Below are positions 15,963 to 24,716 of a DNA stretch of 64,000 bases, in pieces. The position numbers were made by a program, and so were the translations under genes. The notes under the pieces were generated by a model. It made no database searches and had not been told where the DNA came from. It worked only from the letters and a program-made list of their open reading frames with translations. Source of the stretch: Rhodocyclaceae bacterium (lineage in GTDB: Bacteria > Pseudomonadota > Gammaproteobacteria > Burkholderiales > Rhodocyclaceae); assembly GCA_016704145.1 (NCBI GenBank), contig JADJAS010000002.1, positions 124,001 to 188,000 on the forward strand. The letters run 5' to 3'. Position 1 is the stretch's first letter. Each line of letters opens with the position of its first letter.

Positions 15963-17741
15963 TTAGCCGCGCCTCTCGGCTTGCCGCGCCAGCAAGAAGG
16001 GGATCAGCTTCTCCGGCGGCAGCGGCCGGCAATAGTGGTAGCCCTGGATGGTGTCGCAGCCGAGCGCCTTCATATGCTCGAACTGTTCGCGCGTTTCGAC
16101 GCCCTCGGCCACCAGGTCGAGGCCGAGCTTGTGGCCGAGCACGATGGTGGCGGAACAGATGGCGGAACCTTTCTCGTCCTCGAGCACGTCGCGGATAAAG
16201 CAGCGGTCGAGCTTGAGCCGATGGATCGGCAGTTGCTTCAGGTAGGCCAGCGATGAGTAGCCCGTGCCGAAGTCATCGACGGCGAGCACGATGCCGATTT
16301 CGCTGAGGCGGCGCAGGATGGCGATGGTGGCTTCCGGATTGAGCATGGCCGTGCTCTCGGTGATCTCCAGTTCGAGTTCCCCGGGGGCAAGCTCGTAGCA
16401 GGCCAGCGCGCCGCGCACGATCGACGGCAACGCCTCTTCGCGCAGTTGCTGGGCCGACAGGTTGACGGCGACGCGGATGTCGCGGATGCCGTGGTCCTTG
16501 AAAATCCGCAGCTGCCGGCAGGCTTCCCAGAATATCCAGTCGCCGAGTGGCTGGATCAGGCCGGTTTCCTCGGCCACGGGGATGAAGCGGACCGGCGGCA
16601 CCGGCCCCCACTTCGGGTGGGTCCAGCGCACCAGGGCTTCCAGGCCAATGACGCGATCGTCGTGCAGGTTGAACTGCGGCTGGAATTCGAGGCGGAATTG
16701 CGCGGCGGTCAGGCTCATGCTTTCCAGCGCCTGGCGCAAGGCGGTTTCGATCTTCAATCGCTCCATCGCGGCGGCGTTCATGCTCGGCGCGAAGAAGCGG
16801 AAGTTGTCGCGGCCGGCGGCCTTGGCGTGGTACATGGCCGCGTCGGCGTTGCGAATCAGCAGCTCGGCGGTGTCGCCGTCGGCGGGAAACAGGCTGATGC
16901 CGATGCTGGGCGTCGAGTAGAGCGAATGCTCGCCGATGCGATAGATCTCGGCCAGGGCACGCCGAAGCTTGCTGGCGATGCCGGTGACCGCCATCGCATC
17001 GCCGACATTGGGCAGCACGACCAGGAACTCGTCGCCGCCGAGCCGCGCCGCGACGTCGCTGGCGCGGATGCCGCCGGTCAGTCGCCTGGCCATTTCCACC
17101 AGCAAGCGATCGCCGACATGATGACCGAGCGTGTCGTTGATGTCCTTGAAGCGGTCGAGATCGATCAGCAGGATGGCCACGACTTCGCCGTCGCGGCGCG
17201 CACCGACCAGTAATCGTTCCAGTTGCACCTGCAGGGCATGGCGGTTGAGCAGCCCCGTGAGCGAATCGTGATGCGCCATGTAGGTCAACCGTTCGGCCGT
17301 GGCCCGCTCGGACGCCGGGTCCATGTAGGTGGCGACATGGTGGGTGATATGGCCTTGCTCGTCGCGCAGCGTGGTGAGGGTCGCCTGCGTCGGATAAGGA
17401 GTGCCGTCGGGCCGGGCATTCCAGAACTCGCCGCGCCAGACACCGTGTTCGTGCAGCGCACGCCACATCAGGGCGTATTGGTCGATCGGCGTCTGCCCCG
17501 AGGCCAGTAGGCGCGGGTTCAACCCGAGCACTTCCTCCTCGGCGCGGCCGGTCATTTTCGCGAAGGCGGCATTGACGGCGATGATGCGATTGTCGCGATC
17601 GGTGATCAGCACCGGCTCGCCGGTCTGCTGGAACACCCGCCGCAGCAGGACGGCCTGGTCGCGCGCGGCGATGTCGCCGAGGGCGACGGCCGGCTCGGGT
17701 GGCACGGGCGAGGGGGGCTGCGCGGGGCTGTTTCGTTTCAT
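15963..17741 (-). CDS. PAS-GGDEF-EAL signalling protein (cyclic di-GMP turnover)
   Basis: About 592 residues. A PAS domain (roughly residues 30-150) is followed by GGDEF (RLGGDEFLVVLPN, intact active-site motif) and EAL (GLEALVRW, with downstream NLSAQQL, ELEITES, VDDFGTGYSSL and KLDRCFI). Both catalytic motifs are intact, so it could make or degrade cyclic di-GMP. No membrane span or signal peptide is seen; it is probably cytoplasmic. The ATG at 17741 has GGAAAG close upstream. A GTG at 17816, overlapping the tonB-like stop, is an alternative start adding 25 residues. Confidence 0.88.
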   Translation of the reverse strand: MKRNSPAQPPSPVPPEPAVALGDIAARDQAVLLRRVFQQTGEPVLITDRDNRIIAVNAAFAKMTGRAEEEVLGLNPRLLASGQTPIDQYALMWRALHEHGVWRGEFWNARPDGTPYPTQATLTTLRDEQGHITHHVATYMDPASERATAERLTYMAHHDSLTGLLNRHALQVQLERLLVGARRDGEVVAILLIDLDRFKDINDTLGHHVGDRLLVEMARRLTGGIRASDVAARLGGDEFLVVLPNVGDAMAVTGIASKLRRALAEIYRIGEHSLYSTPSIGISLFPADGDTAELLIRNADAAMYHAKAAGRDNFRFFAPSMNAAAMERLKIETALRQALESMSLTAAQFRLEFQPQFNLHDDRVIGLEALVRWTHPKWGPVPPVRFIPVAEETGLIQPLGDWIFWEACRQLRIFKDHGIRDIRVAVNLSAQQLREEALPSIVRGALACYELAPGELELEITESTAMLNPEATIAILRRLSEIGIVLAVDDFGTGYSSLAYLKQLPIHRLKLDRCFIRDVLEDEKGSAICSATIVLGHKLGLDLVAEGVETREQFEHMKALGCDTIQGYHYCRPLPPEKLIPFLLARQAERRG

Positions 17742-17812
17742 GACTTTCCGTTGGGGGCTCGGATCGTCGCCGATTATCCTCTGTTCATAATGACGGTGTC
17801 CAGCGTCGTCGT

Positions 17813-18310
17813 TCACGGACGCAAGCGAAACACCACCGGCAGCAGCAGTTCGCGCCGGTCGGCGCCGATCAAGCGACTCATGGCGCGGGCCGCGCGCAGC
17901 GCCGCCTGGTCGAGCAGATCATGGCCGCTGCCCGCGGCGATGCTGGCGTCGGTGATCGTGCCGTCCGCCGCCAGCGTCAGCAGCAATCGCACTTCGCCTT
18001 CCAACCCCAGCCGAATCGCTTCGGGCGGGTAATAGACGTGTTCGGCTAGTTGGCGGCGTGCCGCCGCCGCTGACTTTCGGGGCGCCGCGCCGCGCGCCGC
18101 TGCTGCTGTGTCGGTTTTGGCCGGCTTGGTATCGTCGGCCAGCGTGTTCTTCAGCACCGGCTCGGCCGGTGGTGGCCTGTGCAGCGTCGCCTCGATCATG
18201 GCGGGCGTTACATCCGGCGGTGCGGGGGTGAACAACATGCCGCCGCCCAGCAGCGTCGCGTGCAGCGAAATCGAGGCGACATAGGCGAGCAGCAGGCGAC
18301 GTGAAGGCAT
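17813..18310 (-). CDS. TonB-family energy transducer
   Basis: A 165-residue protein: short cytoplasmic start MPSRRLLL, one membrane anchor (about residues 7-27), a proline/alanine-rich periplasmic stretch, and a C-terminal TonB domain (YYPPEAIRLGLEGEVRLLL, about 96-114). The ATG at 18310 is chosen because it begins with the anchor; the longer open frame upstream overlaps the divergent ankyrin gene. No exbB/exbD adjoin it. It may transmit energy to an outer-membrane receptor encoded elsewhere. Confidence 0.8.
   Translation of the reverse strand: MPSRRLLLAYVASISLHATLLGGGMLFTPAPPDVTPAMIEATLHRPPPAEPVLKNTLADDTKPAKTDTAAAARGAAPRKSAAAARRQLAEHVYYPPEAIRLGLEGEVRLLLTLAADGTITDASIAAGSGHDLLDQAALRAARAMSRLIGADRRELLLPVVFRLRP
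18054..18077 (-). repeat. Dispersed 24-bp repeat, copy 2
   Basis: On the minus strand AAAGTCAG, CGGC, GGCACGCCG. It lies inside the tonB-like gene and encodes part of its alanine-rich linker (KSAAAARR). Confidence 0.7.
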
Positions 18311-18344
18311 AATAGGCGTCCATTCTGCAACAGAGCGTCGTGAC

Positions 18345-19439
18345 GTGAGGAAGCCGCTGATATTGCTGGCCGTTGTCTCCGGCCTGGGTTTCGGCATCGC
18401 GCGTGCAGCCTTGCCCGATCCCGTCGCCTTCGGCGTGGCGGTCGAACTGGGCAAGGTCGAGGCCGCGCGCGGCTGGCTGGATGAAGGCCTGCCCCCCGAC
18501 ACCGAGGCGGACCGCATCGGCACGGGCCTGATGATCGGCGCCTGGGAAGGCAATATTCCCATGATGGAACTTTTCCTGTCGCGTGGCGCCGACATCCACC
18601 ATGTCAATCGGCACGGCGAACAGGCGCTGCAACTGGCGGCCTGGCGCGGCCAGATCGAGGCCGTGCGCTGGCTGCTCGACCACGGGGCCAGCGCCAGTCG
18701 CGCCGGCAAGGCGTGGAGTGCGCTGCACTACGCGGTGTTCGCCGGCCACGAGGACATCGCCAGGCTGTTGATGGCGCGCGGCGCCGACATCAACGCGCGG
18801 GCGCCCAACGACGCCACTGTCCTCATGATGGCGGCGCGGGAAGGCCGCGAGCCACTGGCACGGGCACTGGTCGAGGCGGGCGCCGACACGCGGCTGAAAA
18901 ACGACCGGGGCGACACGGCGTTTTCCTTGGCCATGCGCAACGGCAACCTGCGCATCGCCAGCCTGGTGTCGCCGCGCGAGGAATTCGCCGAGGCGGTCAA
19001 GGCGCCGCCGGAGCGATATCCGCCGCAGCGCAAGTCGGTGCCGGCGCCGTCCGAAATCACGCGCCTGCTCAAGAAACTGCGCGAGGCGGAGGCGGCGGGT
19101 CAGCCGACGGAGGCGGCGCGTCAGGTGCTGATGGATGCCATCGACAAGTTCAGGAAGGAGGCCCGGCCGTTCGACAAGCTTGGCGCCTTCAATCCCAAAG
19201 TCAGCCGTGGCAAGGCGCTGATGATCACCGCCAGCCGCTCGGGCAGCGGTGAGCGGGCCGAAGTGGTGGCGACCACGCCGGCGCGCATGGCGTGGAATTA
19301 CGAAGAATCCCGCCTCGCCGATCTGACGGAGCTGATGCGTCGGCTAGACGAGGCGGAGAAGGCCGGCCGGCCGAAGGCCGAGCTGGCGAAACTGCGCCGG
19401 GAGGTCCAGGAGGCCTACCGGCGCATGAAGGGCGATTAG
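18345..19439 (+). CDS. Secreted ankyrin-repeat protein
   Basis: A 364-residue protein starting at GTG, with a signal peptide (MRKPLILLAVVSGLGFGIARA). At least four ankyrin repeats follow (about residues 45-215); typical turns are GDTAFSLAMRNGN, GEQALQLAAWRGQ, WSALHYAVFAGHE and DATVLMMAARE. The C-terminal third is charged and helical, with the coiled-coil-like RLDEAEKAGRPKAELAKLR. Predicted periplasmic. Divergent from the tonB-like gene with only 34 bases between the starts, so their promoters must overlap. Binding partner unknown. Confidence 0.82.
   Translation: MRKPLILLAVVSGLGFGIARAALPDPVAFGVAVELGKVEAARGWLDEGLPPDTEADRIGTGLMIGAWEGNIPMMELFLSRGADIHHVNRHGEQALQLAAWRGQIEAVRWLLDHGASASRAGKAWSALHYAVFAGHEDIARLLMARGADINARAPNDATVLMMAAREGREPLARALVEAGADTRLKNDRGDTAFSLAMRNGNLRIASLVSPREEFAEAVKAPPERYPPQRKSVPAPSEITRLLKKLREAEAAGQPTEAARQVLMDAIDKFRKEARPFDKLGAFNPKVSRGKALMITASRSGSGERAEVVATTPARMAWNYEESRLADLTELMRRLDEAEKAGRPKAELAKLRREVQEAYRRMKGD
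19197..19220 (+). repeat. Dispersed 24-bp repeat, copy 3 (3' end degenerate)
   Basis: AAAGTCAGCCGTGGC followed by AAGGCG, inside the ankyrin gene; translated in frame as KVSRGKA. Confidence 0.6.
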
Positions 19440-19445
19440 AGCGCC

Positions 19446-20726
19446 CTAGACCGCCGCCAGCGCCTGGTCGAGGTCGGCTCTGATATCGTCGATGTGCTCG
19501 AGGCCGATCGACAGCCGCACCATATCGACGCTGACGCCGGCCTTGGCCATTTCCTCCGGCGAAAGCTGGCGGTGCGTGGTGCTGGCCGGGTGGCAGGCCA
19601 GCGACTTGGCGTCGCCGATATTCACCAGCCGCGTGATCAGCTTGAGCGCGTCCTGGAAGCGCGCGCCGGCTTCCATGCCGCCGCCCGCACCCTTGACGCC
19701 GAACGACAGGATGCCCGAGGCGCGGCCGCCCATGTACTGGTTCGTCAGGCCGTTTTCCGGGTGGTCGGCAAGGCCGGCGTATTTGACCCAGCTGACCTTC
19801 GGGTGCGTCTTGAGGAACTGCGCGACCGCCAGCGTGTTGTCGCAGATGCGGTCCATGCGCACCGGCAGCGTCTCGATTCCCTGCAGGATCAGGAAGCTGT
19901 TGAAGGGCGAAATCGCGGCACCCATGTTGCGCAAGGGCACGACGCGGGCGCGGCCGATAAAGGCGGCCGGGCCGAGCGCCTCGGTGTAGACGACGCCGTG
20001 GTAGGACACGTCGGGCGTGTTCAGGCGCTTGAAGCGCTCCTTGTGTTCGGCCCACGGGAACTTGCCGGAATCGACGATGGCGCCGCCGATGCTGGTGCCG
20101 TGGCCGCCGAGGTATTTGGTCAGGGCGTGCACGACGATGTCGGCGCCATGCTCGAACGGACGGCACAAGTAGGGCGTCGGCACGGTGTTGTCGACGATGA
20201 GGGGGATTCCGGCCGCATGGGCGATCTCGGCCAGCGCGCCGAAGTCGACCACGTTGCCAAGCGGGTTGCCGATCGATTCGCAGTAGATGGCCTTGGTGCG
20301 GCCGTCGATCAGCGGCTTGAACGAGGCCGGATCGCGGTAGTCGGCGAAGCGTGCCTGGATACCCAGTTGCGGTAGGGTATGGGCGAACAGGTTGTAGGTA
20401 CCGCCATACAGCGTGCCGACCGAGACGATGTTGTCGCCGGCCTCGGCGATGGTCTGGATGGCGTAGGTGATCGCCGCCATGCCCGACGCCACGCCCAGTG
20501 CCCCGATGCCGCCTTCCATCGCCGCCAGCCGCTGTTCGAGCACGGCCGTGGTCGGGTTCATGATCCGCGTGTAGATGTTGCCGGCGACCTTGAGGTCGAA
20601 GAGGTCGGCGCCGTGCTGGGTATCGTCGAAGGCGTAGGACGTGGTCTGGTAGATCGGCACGGCCACGGCCTTGGTGGTTGGGTCCGGGCTGAAGCCGCCG
20701 TGAACGGCGAGCGTCTCGAGTTTCAT
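19446..20726 (-). CDS. metY: O-acetylhomoserine sulfhydrylase (PLP-dependent)
   Basis: A 426-residue Cys/Met-metabolism PLP enzyme. MKLETLAVHGGFSPDPTTKA and PIYQTTSYAF are the classic start of MetY proteins; YTRIMNPT and ASGMAAITYAI follow, and the PLP lysine is in HALTKYLGGHG (about residue 205). Length fits MetY (about 425-430) better than cystathionine synthases (about 385). It makes homocysteine or methionine from O-acetylhomoserine and sulfide or methanethiol. It stands alone, convergent with the ankyrin gene. Confidence 0.92.
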   Translation of the reverse strand: MKLETLAVHGGFSPDPTTKAVAVPIYQTTSYAFDDTQHGADLFDLKVAGNIYTRIMNPTTAVLEQRLAAMEGGIGALGVASGMAAITYAIQTIAEAGDNIVSVGTLYGGTYNLFAHTLPQLGIQARFADYRDPASFKPLIDGRTKAIYCESIGNPLGNVVDFGALAEIAHAAGIPLIVDNTVPTPYLCRPFEHGADIVVHALTKYLGGHGTSIGGAIVDSGKFPWAEHKERFKRLNTPDVSYHGVVYTEALGPAAFIGRARVVPLRNMGAAISPFNSFLILQGIETLPVRMDRICDNTLAVAQFLKTHPKVSWVKYAGLADHPENGLTNQYMGGRASGILSFGVKGAGGGMEAGARFQDALKLITRLVNIGDAKSLACHPASTTHRQLSPEEMAKAGVSVDMVRLSIGLEHIDDIRADLDQALAAV

Positions 20727-20807
20727 GTGTTTTCCTTATGGGCGGTTGAGTGGCGGTTATTCTGGCACGGTTGGCCTTGGCCTGCATGATAGGATGCCAC
20801 CCCCGCC

Positions 20808-22757
20808 ATGCACGATCTTCAGCACCTTTTCTCCGAGACCGGACCGCTCGCCAGGACTATTCCCGGCTACCGGTTGCGGCCGCAGCAGGTGGAAATGGCC
20901 GGGCGCATCGCCGCCGCCATCGCTGGCAACAAGGCGCTGGTGGCCGAAGCCGGCACGGGCACGGGCAAGACCTTCGCCTACCTGGTGCCGGCGCTGCTTT
21001 CCGGCGGCAAGGTCGTCATTTCCACGGGCACCAAGACGTTGCAGGACCAGCTGTTCAACCGCGACTTGCCGATGGTGCGCGACGCCCTGGGCCTGCCGGC
21101 CACCATCGCGCTGCTCAAGGGCCGCGCCAACTACGTCTGCCCCTATCACCTGGAGCGGACCGAGAAGGAAGGGCGCTTCCAGAACCGCGCGGAAGCGGGC
21201 CACATCCGCATCATCGCCCGCTTCGCCAAGGCCACGCGCACGGGCGACAAGGCCGAGCTGTCGGCCGTCCCCGAAGATTCCGGCGCCTGGGCGCAGGCCA
21301 TCTCCACGCGCGACAACTGCCTGGGCCAGGACTGCCCGCATTACAAGGCCTGCTTCGTCGTCGCCGCGCGGCGCGAGGCGATGACCGCCGATGTCGTCGT
21401 GGTCAATCACCATTTGTTCTTCGCCGATGTCATGCTGCGCGACGACGGCCTGGGCGAACTGCTGCCAGCCTGCAACACCGTGATTTTCGACGAGGCGCAC
21501 CAGCTGCCGGAAGTCGCGGGCCTGTTCTTCGGCGAGGCGGTGGGCACGGCGCAGGTCGTCGAGTTGGCGCGCGACACGCGGCTGGAAGCGATCGCCGGCG
21601 CCAAGGATTACGCGCCGCTGCCGGAAGCCTGCCGCGCGCTGGAAAAGTCGGCCAAGGACTTTCGCCTTGCCTTCCATCGGGAAGGCTTGCGGCTCTCCGA
21701 AGCGCAGTGGCGGGAACATCCGCAAGCCATCGAGGCGCTGGCGGCGCTCGAAGGCGAACTCGGCGAGTTCATGCGTCATCTGGATATGCAGGCGACGCGC
21801 TCCGAGGGCCTCGCCAATTGCCTCGCCCGCGCCCATGACATCGCATTGCGGCTGAAACGCTGGCTTCAGCCTCCGGCCGTACAAGACGACGAGGAAAACG
21901 CCTTCATCAAGTGGGTCGAGGTGTCGACGTATTCAGTGACACTCAACTTGACGCCGCTCTCGGTGGCGAACATCTTCCAGCGCCAGATGGAGGGCCATCC
22001 TCGTGCGTGGATCTTCACCTCGGCGACGCTGGCGGTGGGGCAGGACTTCGCCCATTACCGGAACGAACTGGGGCTGGCCGAGGCCGAAGCCGGCCTGTGG
22101 GGCTCGCCCTTTGACTATGGCAGCTGCGCGCTGCTCTACGCGCCGCCGGAGATGCCCGACCCGAACAGCCCTTACTATCATGAAGCGGTGCTAGAAGCGG
22201 CCTGGCCGGCGATCCGCGCTTCCGGCGGCCGCGCCTTCGTGCTCTGTACCAGCTTGCGCGCGATGCGCCGCATCCACGAACTGCTCAAGGAACGCATGGA
22301 GCGCGACGGCCTCGACTTCCCGCTGCTGCTCCAAGGCGAGGGCTCGAAGACCGAGCTGCTGGAGCGCTTCCGCTTCCTCGGCAACGCCATCCTGGTGGCC
22401 AGCCAGAGTTTCTGGGAGGGCGTGGACGTGCGCGGCGAGGCGCTCTCGCTTGTCGTTATCGACAAGCTGCCCTTCGCCCCGCCCGACGATCCGGTGCTCT
22501 CGGCGCGCATCGATCATCTCAAGCGCCAGGGCCGCAACGCCTTCTTCGAATACCAGTTGCCGCGCGCGGTGATCAGCATGAAGCAGGGCGCCGGGCGGCT
22601 GATCCGCGACGAGACCGACCGCGGCGTGCTGATGGTCTGTGATCCGCGCCTGATCAACAAGCCCTACGGCCGGCGCATCTGGCAGAGCCTGCCGCCGATG
22701 CGCCGCACCCGCGACATCGCCGAGGTGGAGGCGTTTTTCGAGAACCGGGAGTCTTGA
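20808..22757 (+). CDS. DinG/YoaA-type Fe-S DNA helicase
   Basis: A 649-residue superfamily 2 (XPD-like) helicase. Walker A is AGTGTGKT (about residues 48-55). Four cysteines that fit the [4Fe-4S] site are Cys111, Cys171, Cys176 and Cys182. Walker B is DEAH (228-231). The C-terminal motifs include WEGVDVRGEALSLVVIDKLPF and QGAGRLIRDETDRG. Length is closer to YoaA (about 636) than DinG (about 716), and it lacks the DinG N-terminal extension. It should unwind damaged or R-loop DNA in the 5' to 3' direction. Stands alone. Confidence 0.9.
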   Translation: MHDLQHLFSETGPLARTIPGYRLRPQQVEMAGRIAAAIAGNKALVAEAGTGTGKTFAYLVPALLSGGKVVISTGTKTLQDQLFNRDLPMVRDALGLPATIALLKGRANYVCPYHLERTEKEGRFQNRAEAGHIRIIARFAKATRTGDKAELSAVPEDSGAWAQAISTRDNCLGQDCPHYKACFVVAARREAMTADVVVVNHHLFFADVMLRDDGLGELLPACNTVIFDEAHQLPEVAGLFFGEAVGTAQVVELARDTRLEAIAGAKDYAPLPEACRALEKSAKDFRLAFHREGLRLSEAQWREHPQAIEALAALEGELGEFMRHLDMQATRSEGLANCLARAHDIALRLKRWLQPPAVQDDEENAFIKWVEVSTYSVTLNLTPLSVANIFQRQMEGHPRAWIFTSATLAVGQDFAHYRNELGLAEAEAGLWGSPFDYGSCALLYAPPEMPDPNSPYYHEAVLEAAWPAIRASGGRAFVLCTSLRAMRRIHELLKERMERDGLDFPLLLQGEGSKTELLERFRFLGNAILVASQSFWEGVDVRGEALSLVVIDKLPFAPPDDPVLSARIDHLKRQGRNAFFEYQLPRAVISMKQGAGRLIRDETDRGVLMVCDPRLINKPYGRRIWQSLPPMRRTRDIAEVEAFFENRES

Positions 22758-22770
22758 GCCAGGCGCCTAT

Positions 22771-22905
22771 CTATGCGCTACGGGAATGGCGCGCTACGTA
22801 CTGACGCAGCACACCGTCCATGCGTGATTGCCAGCCTTCGCCCGTGGACTTGAAGTAGGCAACGACCTCGGGGTCCGCTCGATTGATGGGTTGGGCATCT
22901 ACTTC
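22771..22905 (-). pseudogene. Truncated BrnA-like antitoxin remnant
   Basis: On the minus strand 44 codons read PINRADPEVVAYFKSTGEGW, then QSRMDGVLRQYVARHS and a TAG. This matches the C-terminal DNA-binding half of the intact BrnA at 26721 (SPEVVEYFRATGEGWQTRM). An in-frame TAA at 22906-22908 cuts it off upstream and there is no BrnT beside it. It is the outermost relic at the left end of the integron. Confidence 0.75.
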
Positions 22906-23006
22906 TTAGGCCGGTACCCTTTTCCCGCAGCCACCAACATCAATCAACATCTCCATGTAGTTGTCCGAAGTGAGGTTTTTGACAATTACCGATGTTGACG
23001 TGGTCT

Positions 23007-23038
23007 CGCGCAGCGTCCCCTGCAACGACGGGTTGGAC
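23007..23038 (-). repeat. Half attC site at the decayed left end
   Basis: CGCGCAGCG, T, CCCCTG and then GTTGGAC (23032-23038) equal the right half of the attC at 27060. The left half is missing; unrelated DNA occurs at its place. The stretch 22906-23006 holds no recognisable gene. Confidence 0.7.
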
Positions 23039-23051
23039 GTCTTGGCGATAC

Positions 23052-23099
23052 TGGACATCTAACTCCTGAAAATGTACAGTAACACGTACATTTCAGGAG
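23052..23099 (+). promoter_or_regulatory. yefM-yoeB promoter and operator
   Basis: A likely -35 TGGACA (23052-23057), a 17-base spacer and -10 TACAGT (23075-23080). Over the -10 lies an inverted repeat, TCCTGAAAATGTAC and GTACATTTCAGGA (23064-23099). It contains TGTACA, the known core bound by YefM on its own operator, so autoregulation is expected. Confidence 0.7.
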
Positions 23100-23105
23100 A
23101 CGCCC

Positions 23106-23357
23106 ATGGACGCGATTACTTACACCACTGTTCGTGCAAACCTCGCCAGCGCAATGGATAGGGTTTGTAATGACCACGAAGCTTTGATTATTACGCGCAA
23201 CGGAGAACAGTCCGTTGTGATGCTCTCGCTCGAAGATTTTAAAGCGCTTGAGGAAACCGCCTATCTGCTGCGCACGCCCGCCAACGCCAAGCGACTTCTC
23301 TCCGCCGTTGCGCAGCTGAACGCAGGCAAGGGCGTTGAGCGAAAGCTGACAAAGTGA
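23106..23357 (+). CDS. yefM: YefM/Phd-family antitoxin
   Basis: An 83-residue antitoxin. MDAITYTTVRANLASAMDRV is the typical Phd/YefM DNA-binding start and RNGEQSVVMLSLEDFKAL the usual second part; the C-terminal tail should wrap the toxin. AGGAGA lies 6 bases before the ATG. The palindrome upstream carries TGTACA. The stop overlaps the toxin start (GTGA). It reads rightwards, against the cassette direction, next to a half attC site. Confidence 0.92.
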   Translation: MDAITYTTVRANLASAMDRVCNDHEALIITRNGEQSVVMLSLEDFKALEETAYLLRTPANAKRLLSAVAQLNAGKGVERKLTK

Positions 23358-23608
23358 AGTTGATCTTCGCAGACGAGGCATGGGAAGACTACCTGTATTG
23401 GCAAAAGCAAGACAAGCGGATGGCGGAGCGGATCAACAAATTGATTCGGGAGGCACAACGTGAACCATTTGGCGGCGTGGGTAAGCCAGAGCCGCTGAAG
23501 CACGCGCTATCGGGCTTTTGGTCGCGGCGAATTACTGATGAGCATCGCATGGTGTATCGCGTCGTGAATGATGCGCTGGAAATTGTGCAACTTCGGTTCC
23601 ACTACTGA
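23354..23608 (+). CDS. yoeB: YoeB-family ribosome-dependent mRNase toxin
   Basis: An 84-residue toxin, the normal YoeB length. FADEAWEDYLYWQKQDKRM opens the fold; the catalytic end GFWSRRITDEHRMVYRV contains the Glu, Arg and His region, and it ends LRFHY as YoeB proteins do (His and Tyr catalytic). GTG start overlapping the yefM stop. It looks intact, so the pair is probably active. The IS5 remnant begins 7 bases after the stop. Confidence 0.92.
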   Translation: MKLIFADEAWEDYLYWQKQDKRMAERINKLIREAQREPFGGVGKPEPLKHALSGFWSRRITDEHRMVYRVVNDALEIVQLRFHY

Positions 23609-23614
23609 CTCTAA

Positions 23615-23842
23615 GGACACGCTGATTTATTCGCAGATCGGCGGATCGAAGTACTGATGTGTCTGCGAGAATCAAGGTACTGAAGGTTGAGCGGAACTTG
23701 GCGATGCAAACGAGCTTTTCTGAACTCGAATACTCGGGCAAGAAGAAGATGACGCGGCGCGACCGGTTTCTCGGCGAGATCGAAGGGTGACGCCGTGGTC
23801 GGCGATTGTTGCCGAGATCCAGCCGTTCTACCCCAAGGGTGC
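23615..23842 (+). mobile_element. IS5-family remnant (left end and broken transposase start)
   Basis: GGACACGCTGATTTATTC (23615-23632) resembles an IS5-family terminal repeat. From the ATG at 23704 the frame reads MQTSFSELEYSGKKKMTRRD and RFLGEIEG, then TGA; one missing base moves it to VTPWSAIVAEIQPFYPKG, the next conserved IS5 transposase stretch. The rest of the element is gone; the sequence passes directly into an IS3 remnant. Confidence 0.7.
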
Positions 23843-24187
23843 GTTCTGGTTGCCCCGTCGGCGTACTGGCGCCATGCGGCGCAGCGGCGCGATCCTGAAT
23901 TGCGTTGTGCTCGCGCCCGGCGCGACGAGGAATTGATCAGTGAGATCGAGCGCGTCTGGCAGGTCAATCTGCAGGTCTATGGTGCGGACAAGGTCTGGCG
24001 ACAGCTCAATCGAGAAGGCATTGCCGTTGCGCGTTGCACCGTCGAACGCCTCATGCGTCAGCAAGGATTGCGCGGCGCCATGCGGGGCAAGTCGGTGAAG
24101 ACGACGCGCCCGGATCCGGCTGTGCCGTGCCCGCTGGACCGCGTGAATCGGCAATTTTCGGCAACCCGGCCGAATCAGTTGTGGGTG
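23843..24187 (+). mobile_element. IS3-family OrfB fragment
   Basis: The frame opened at 23795 gives LVAPSAYWRHAAQRRDPEL, VYGADKVWRQLNREG and VARCTVERLMRQQGLRG, the helix-turn-helix half of IS3-type OrfB, and stops being transposase at TRPNQLWV. The next residues should start the DDE catalytic domain (usually SDFTYV), but the sequence changes there to attC DNA. Neither end of the element is present, so it is inactive. Confidence 0.78.
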
Positions 24188-24629
24188 ACCGGCGCTGCGC
24201 GGCTTCATCGCGCAGCGTCCAGCGACCGAAGGGAGCGAGGTCGAGCGCCATGTTAGGGGGGCGGCCGCGCGCAACCACTTTGGATAGCTCTGCAACCGAA
24301 AGCATAGGCGTAGAACGGTGAATGATTCGGTGACAGTTGGAGCACAAGACGGCTAAATCATTGAGCGTCGTTGTGACTGATTCGGCGGATGCCGATAGGG
24401 GCACCAGATGATGGACCTCACAGAAACCTTCCCCAAGGGCAGCGACGTAAGCGCCACAAAGGGAGAATGCCGTCCTCTTTCCGTTCGGGATACCTTGGAC
24501 GACCCAGACCGTGTTTCCGACAGCCTTCTTGAGAACGCCAAACTTTCGGCTCAGAAACCGGAGTTCGTCGGAGGACTCAAGTTCGTAGCCCATTGTTTTG
24601 GCGCTGTGATATGCGATGAAGTGTTCCAT
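24051..24629 (-). CDS. HNH-endonuclease-fold cassette protein, reading through attC
   Basis: Residues 1 to about 125 are a small HNH protein: EVHHLVPL, then LNDLAVLCSNCHRIIH, gives the His-Asn-His core with a CxxC zinc pair. Start ATG at 24629. After RPPNMALDLAPFGRWTLRD the frame is simply translated attC DNA (24258-24188), and beyond that antisense IS3 DNA, so the last 65 residues are not native. The native end was probably in the lost part of the attC. Correct orientation for a cassette gene, between attC 24646 and half attC 24188. It may be a nuclease; no partner methylase is present. Confidence 0.65.
   Translation of the reverse strand: MEHFIAYHSAKTMGYELESSDELRFLSRKFGVLKKAVGNTVWVVQGIPNGKRTAFSLCGAYVAALGEGFCEVHHLVPLSASAESVTTTLNDLAVLCSNCHRIIHRSTPMLSVAELSKVVARGRPPNMALDLAPFGRWTLRDEAAQRRSPTTDSAGLPKIADSRGPAGTAQPDPGASSSPTCPAWRRAILADA
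24188..24258 (-). repeat. attC site lacking its left box (joined to the IS3 fragment)
   Basis: ACCGGCGCTGCGCGG, a short loop and CGCGCAGCGTCCAGCGACCG, ending at GTTAGGG (24252-24258). It is nearly identical to the attC at 28238-28324 but its left recombination box is replaced by IS3 sequence, so it should no longer recombine. Confidence 0.75.
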
Positions 24630-24645
24630 AGCGAAAATGACAAGC

Positions 24646-24702
24646 CCCTAACGCAAAAGTCAGCGGCGCCGGAACGGCGTCCGCTGGACTGCCGGGTTAG
24701 GG
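24646..24702 (-). repeat. attC site, short (57 bp)
   Basis: CCCTAAC at 24646 and GTTAGGG at 24696-24702 form the outer boxes. The stem is CAGCGG-CGCC / GGCG-T-CCGCTG with the extra T in the right arm. It differs in stem sequence from the other sites. It ends the HicAB cassette and starts the HNH cassette. Confidence 0.8.
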
Positions 24703-24716
24703 GTCAAAAAACGATG

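Noticed and set aside
24656..24679. Match to the dispersed repeat inside attC 24646
   Set aside because: AAAGTCAG is followed by GGAACGGCG, not the GGGACGCCG-type core; the bases are explained by the attC stem.
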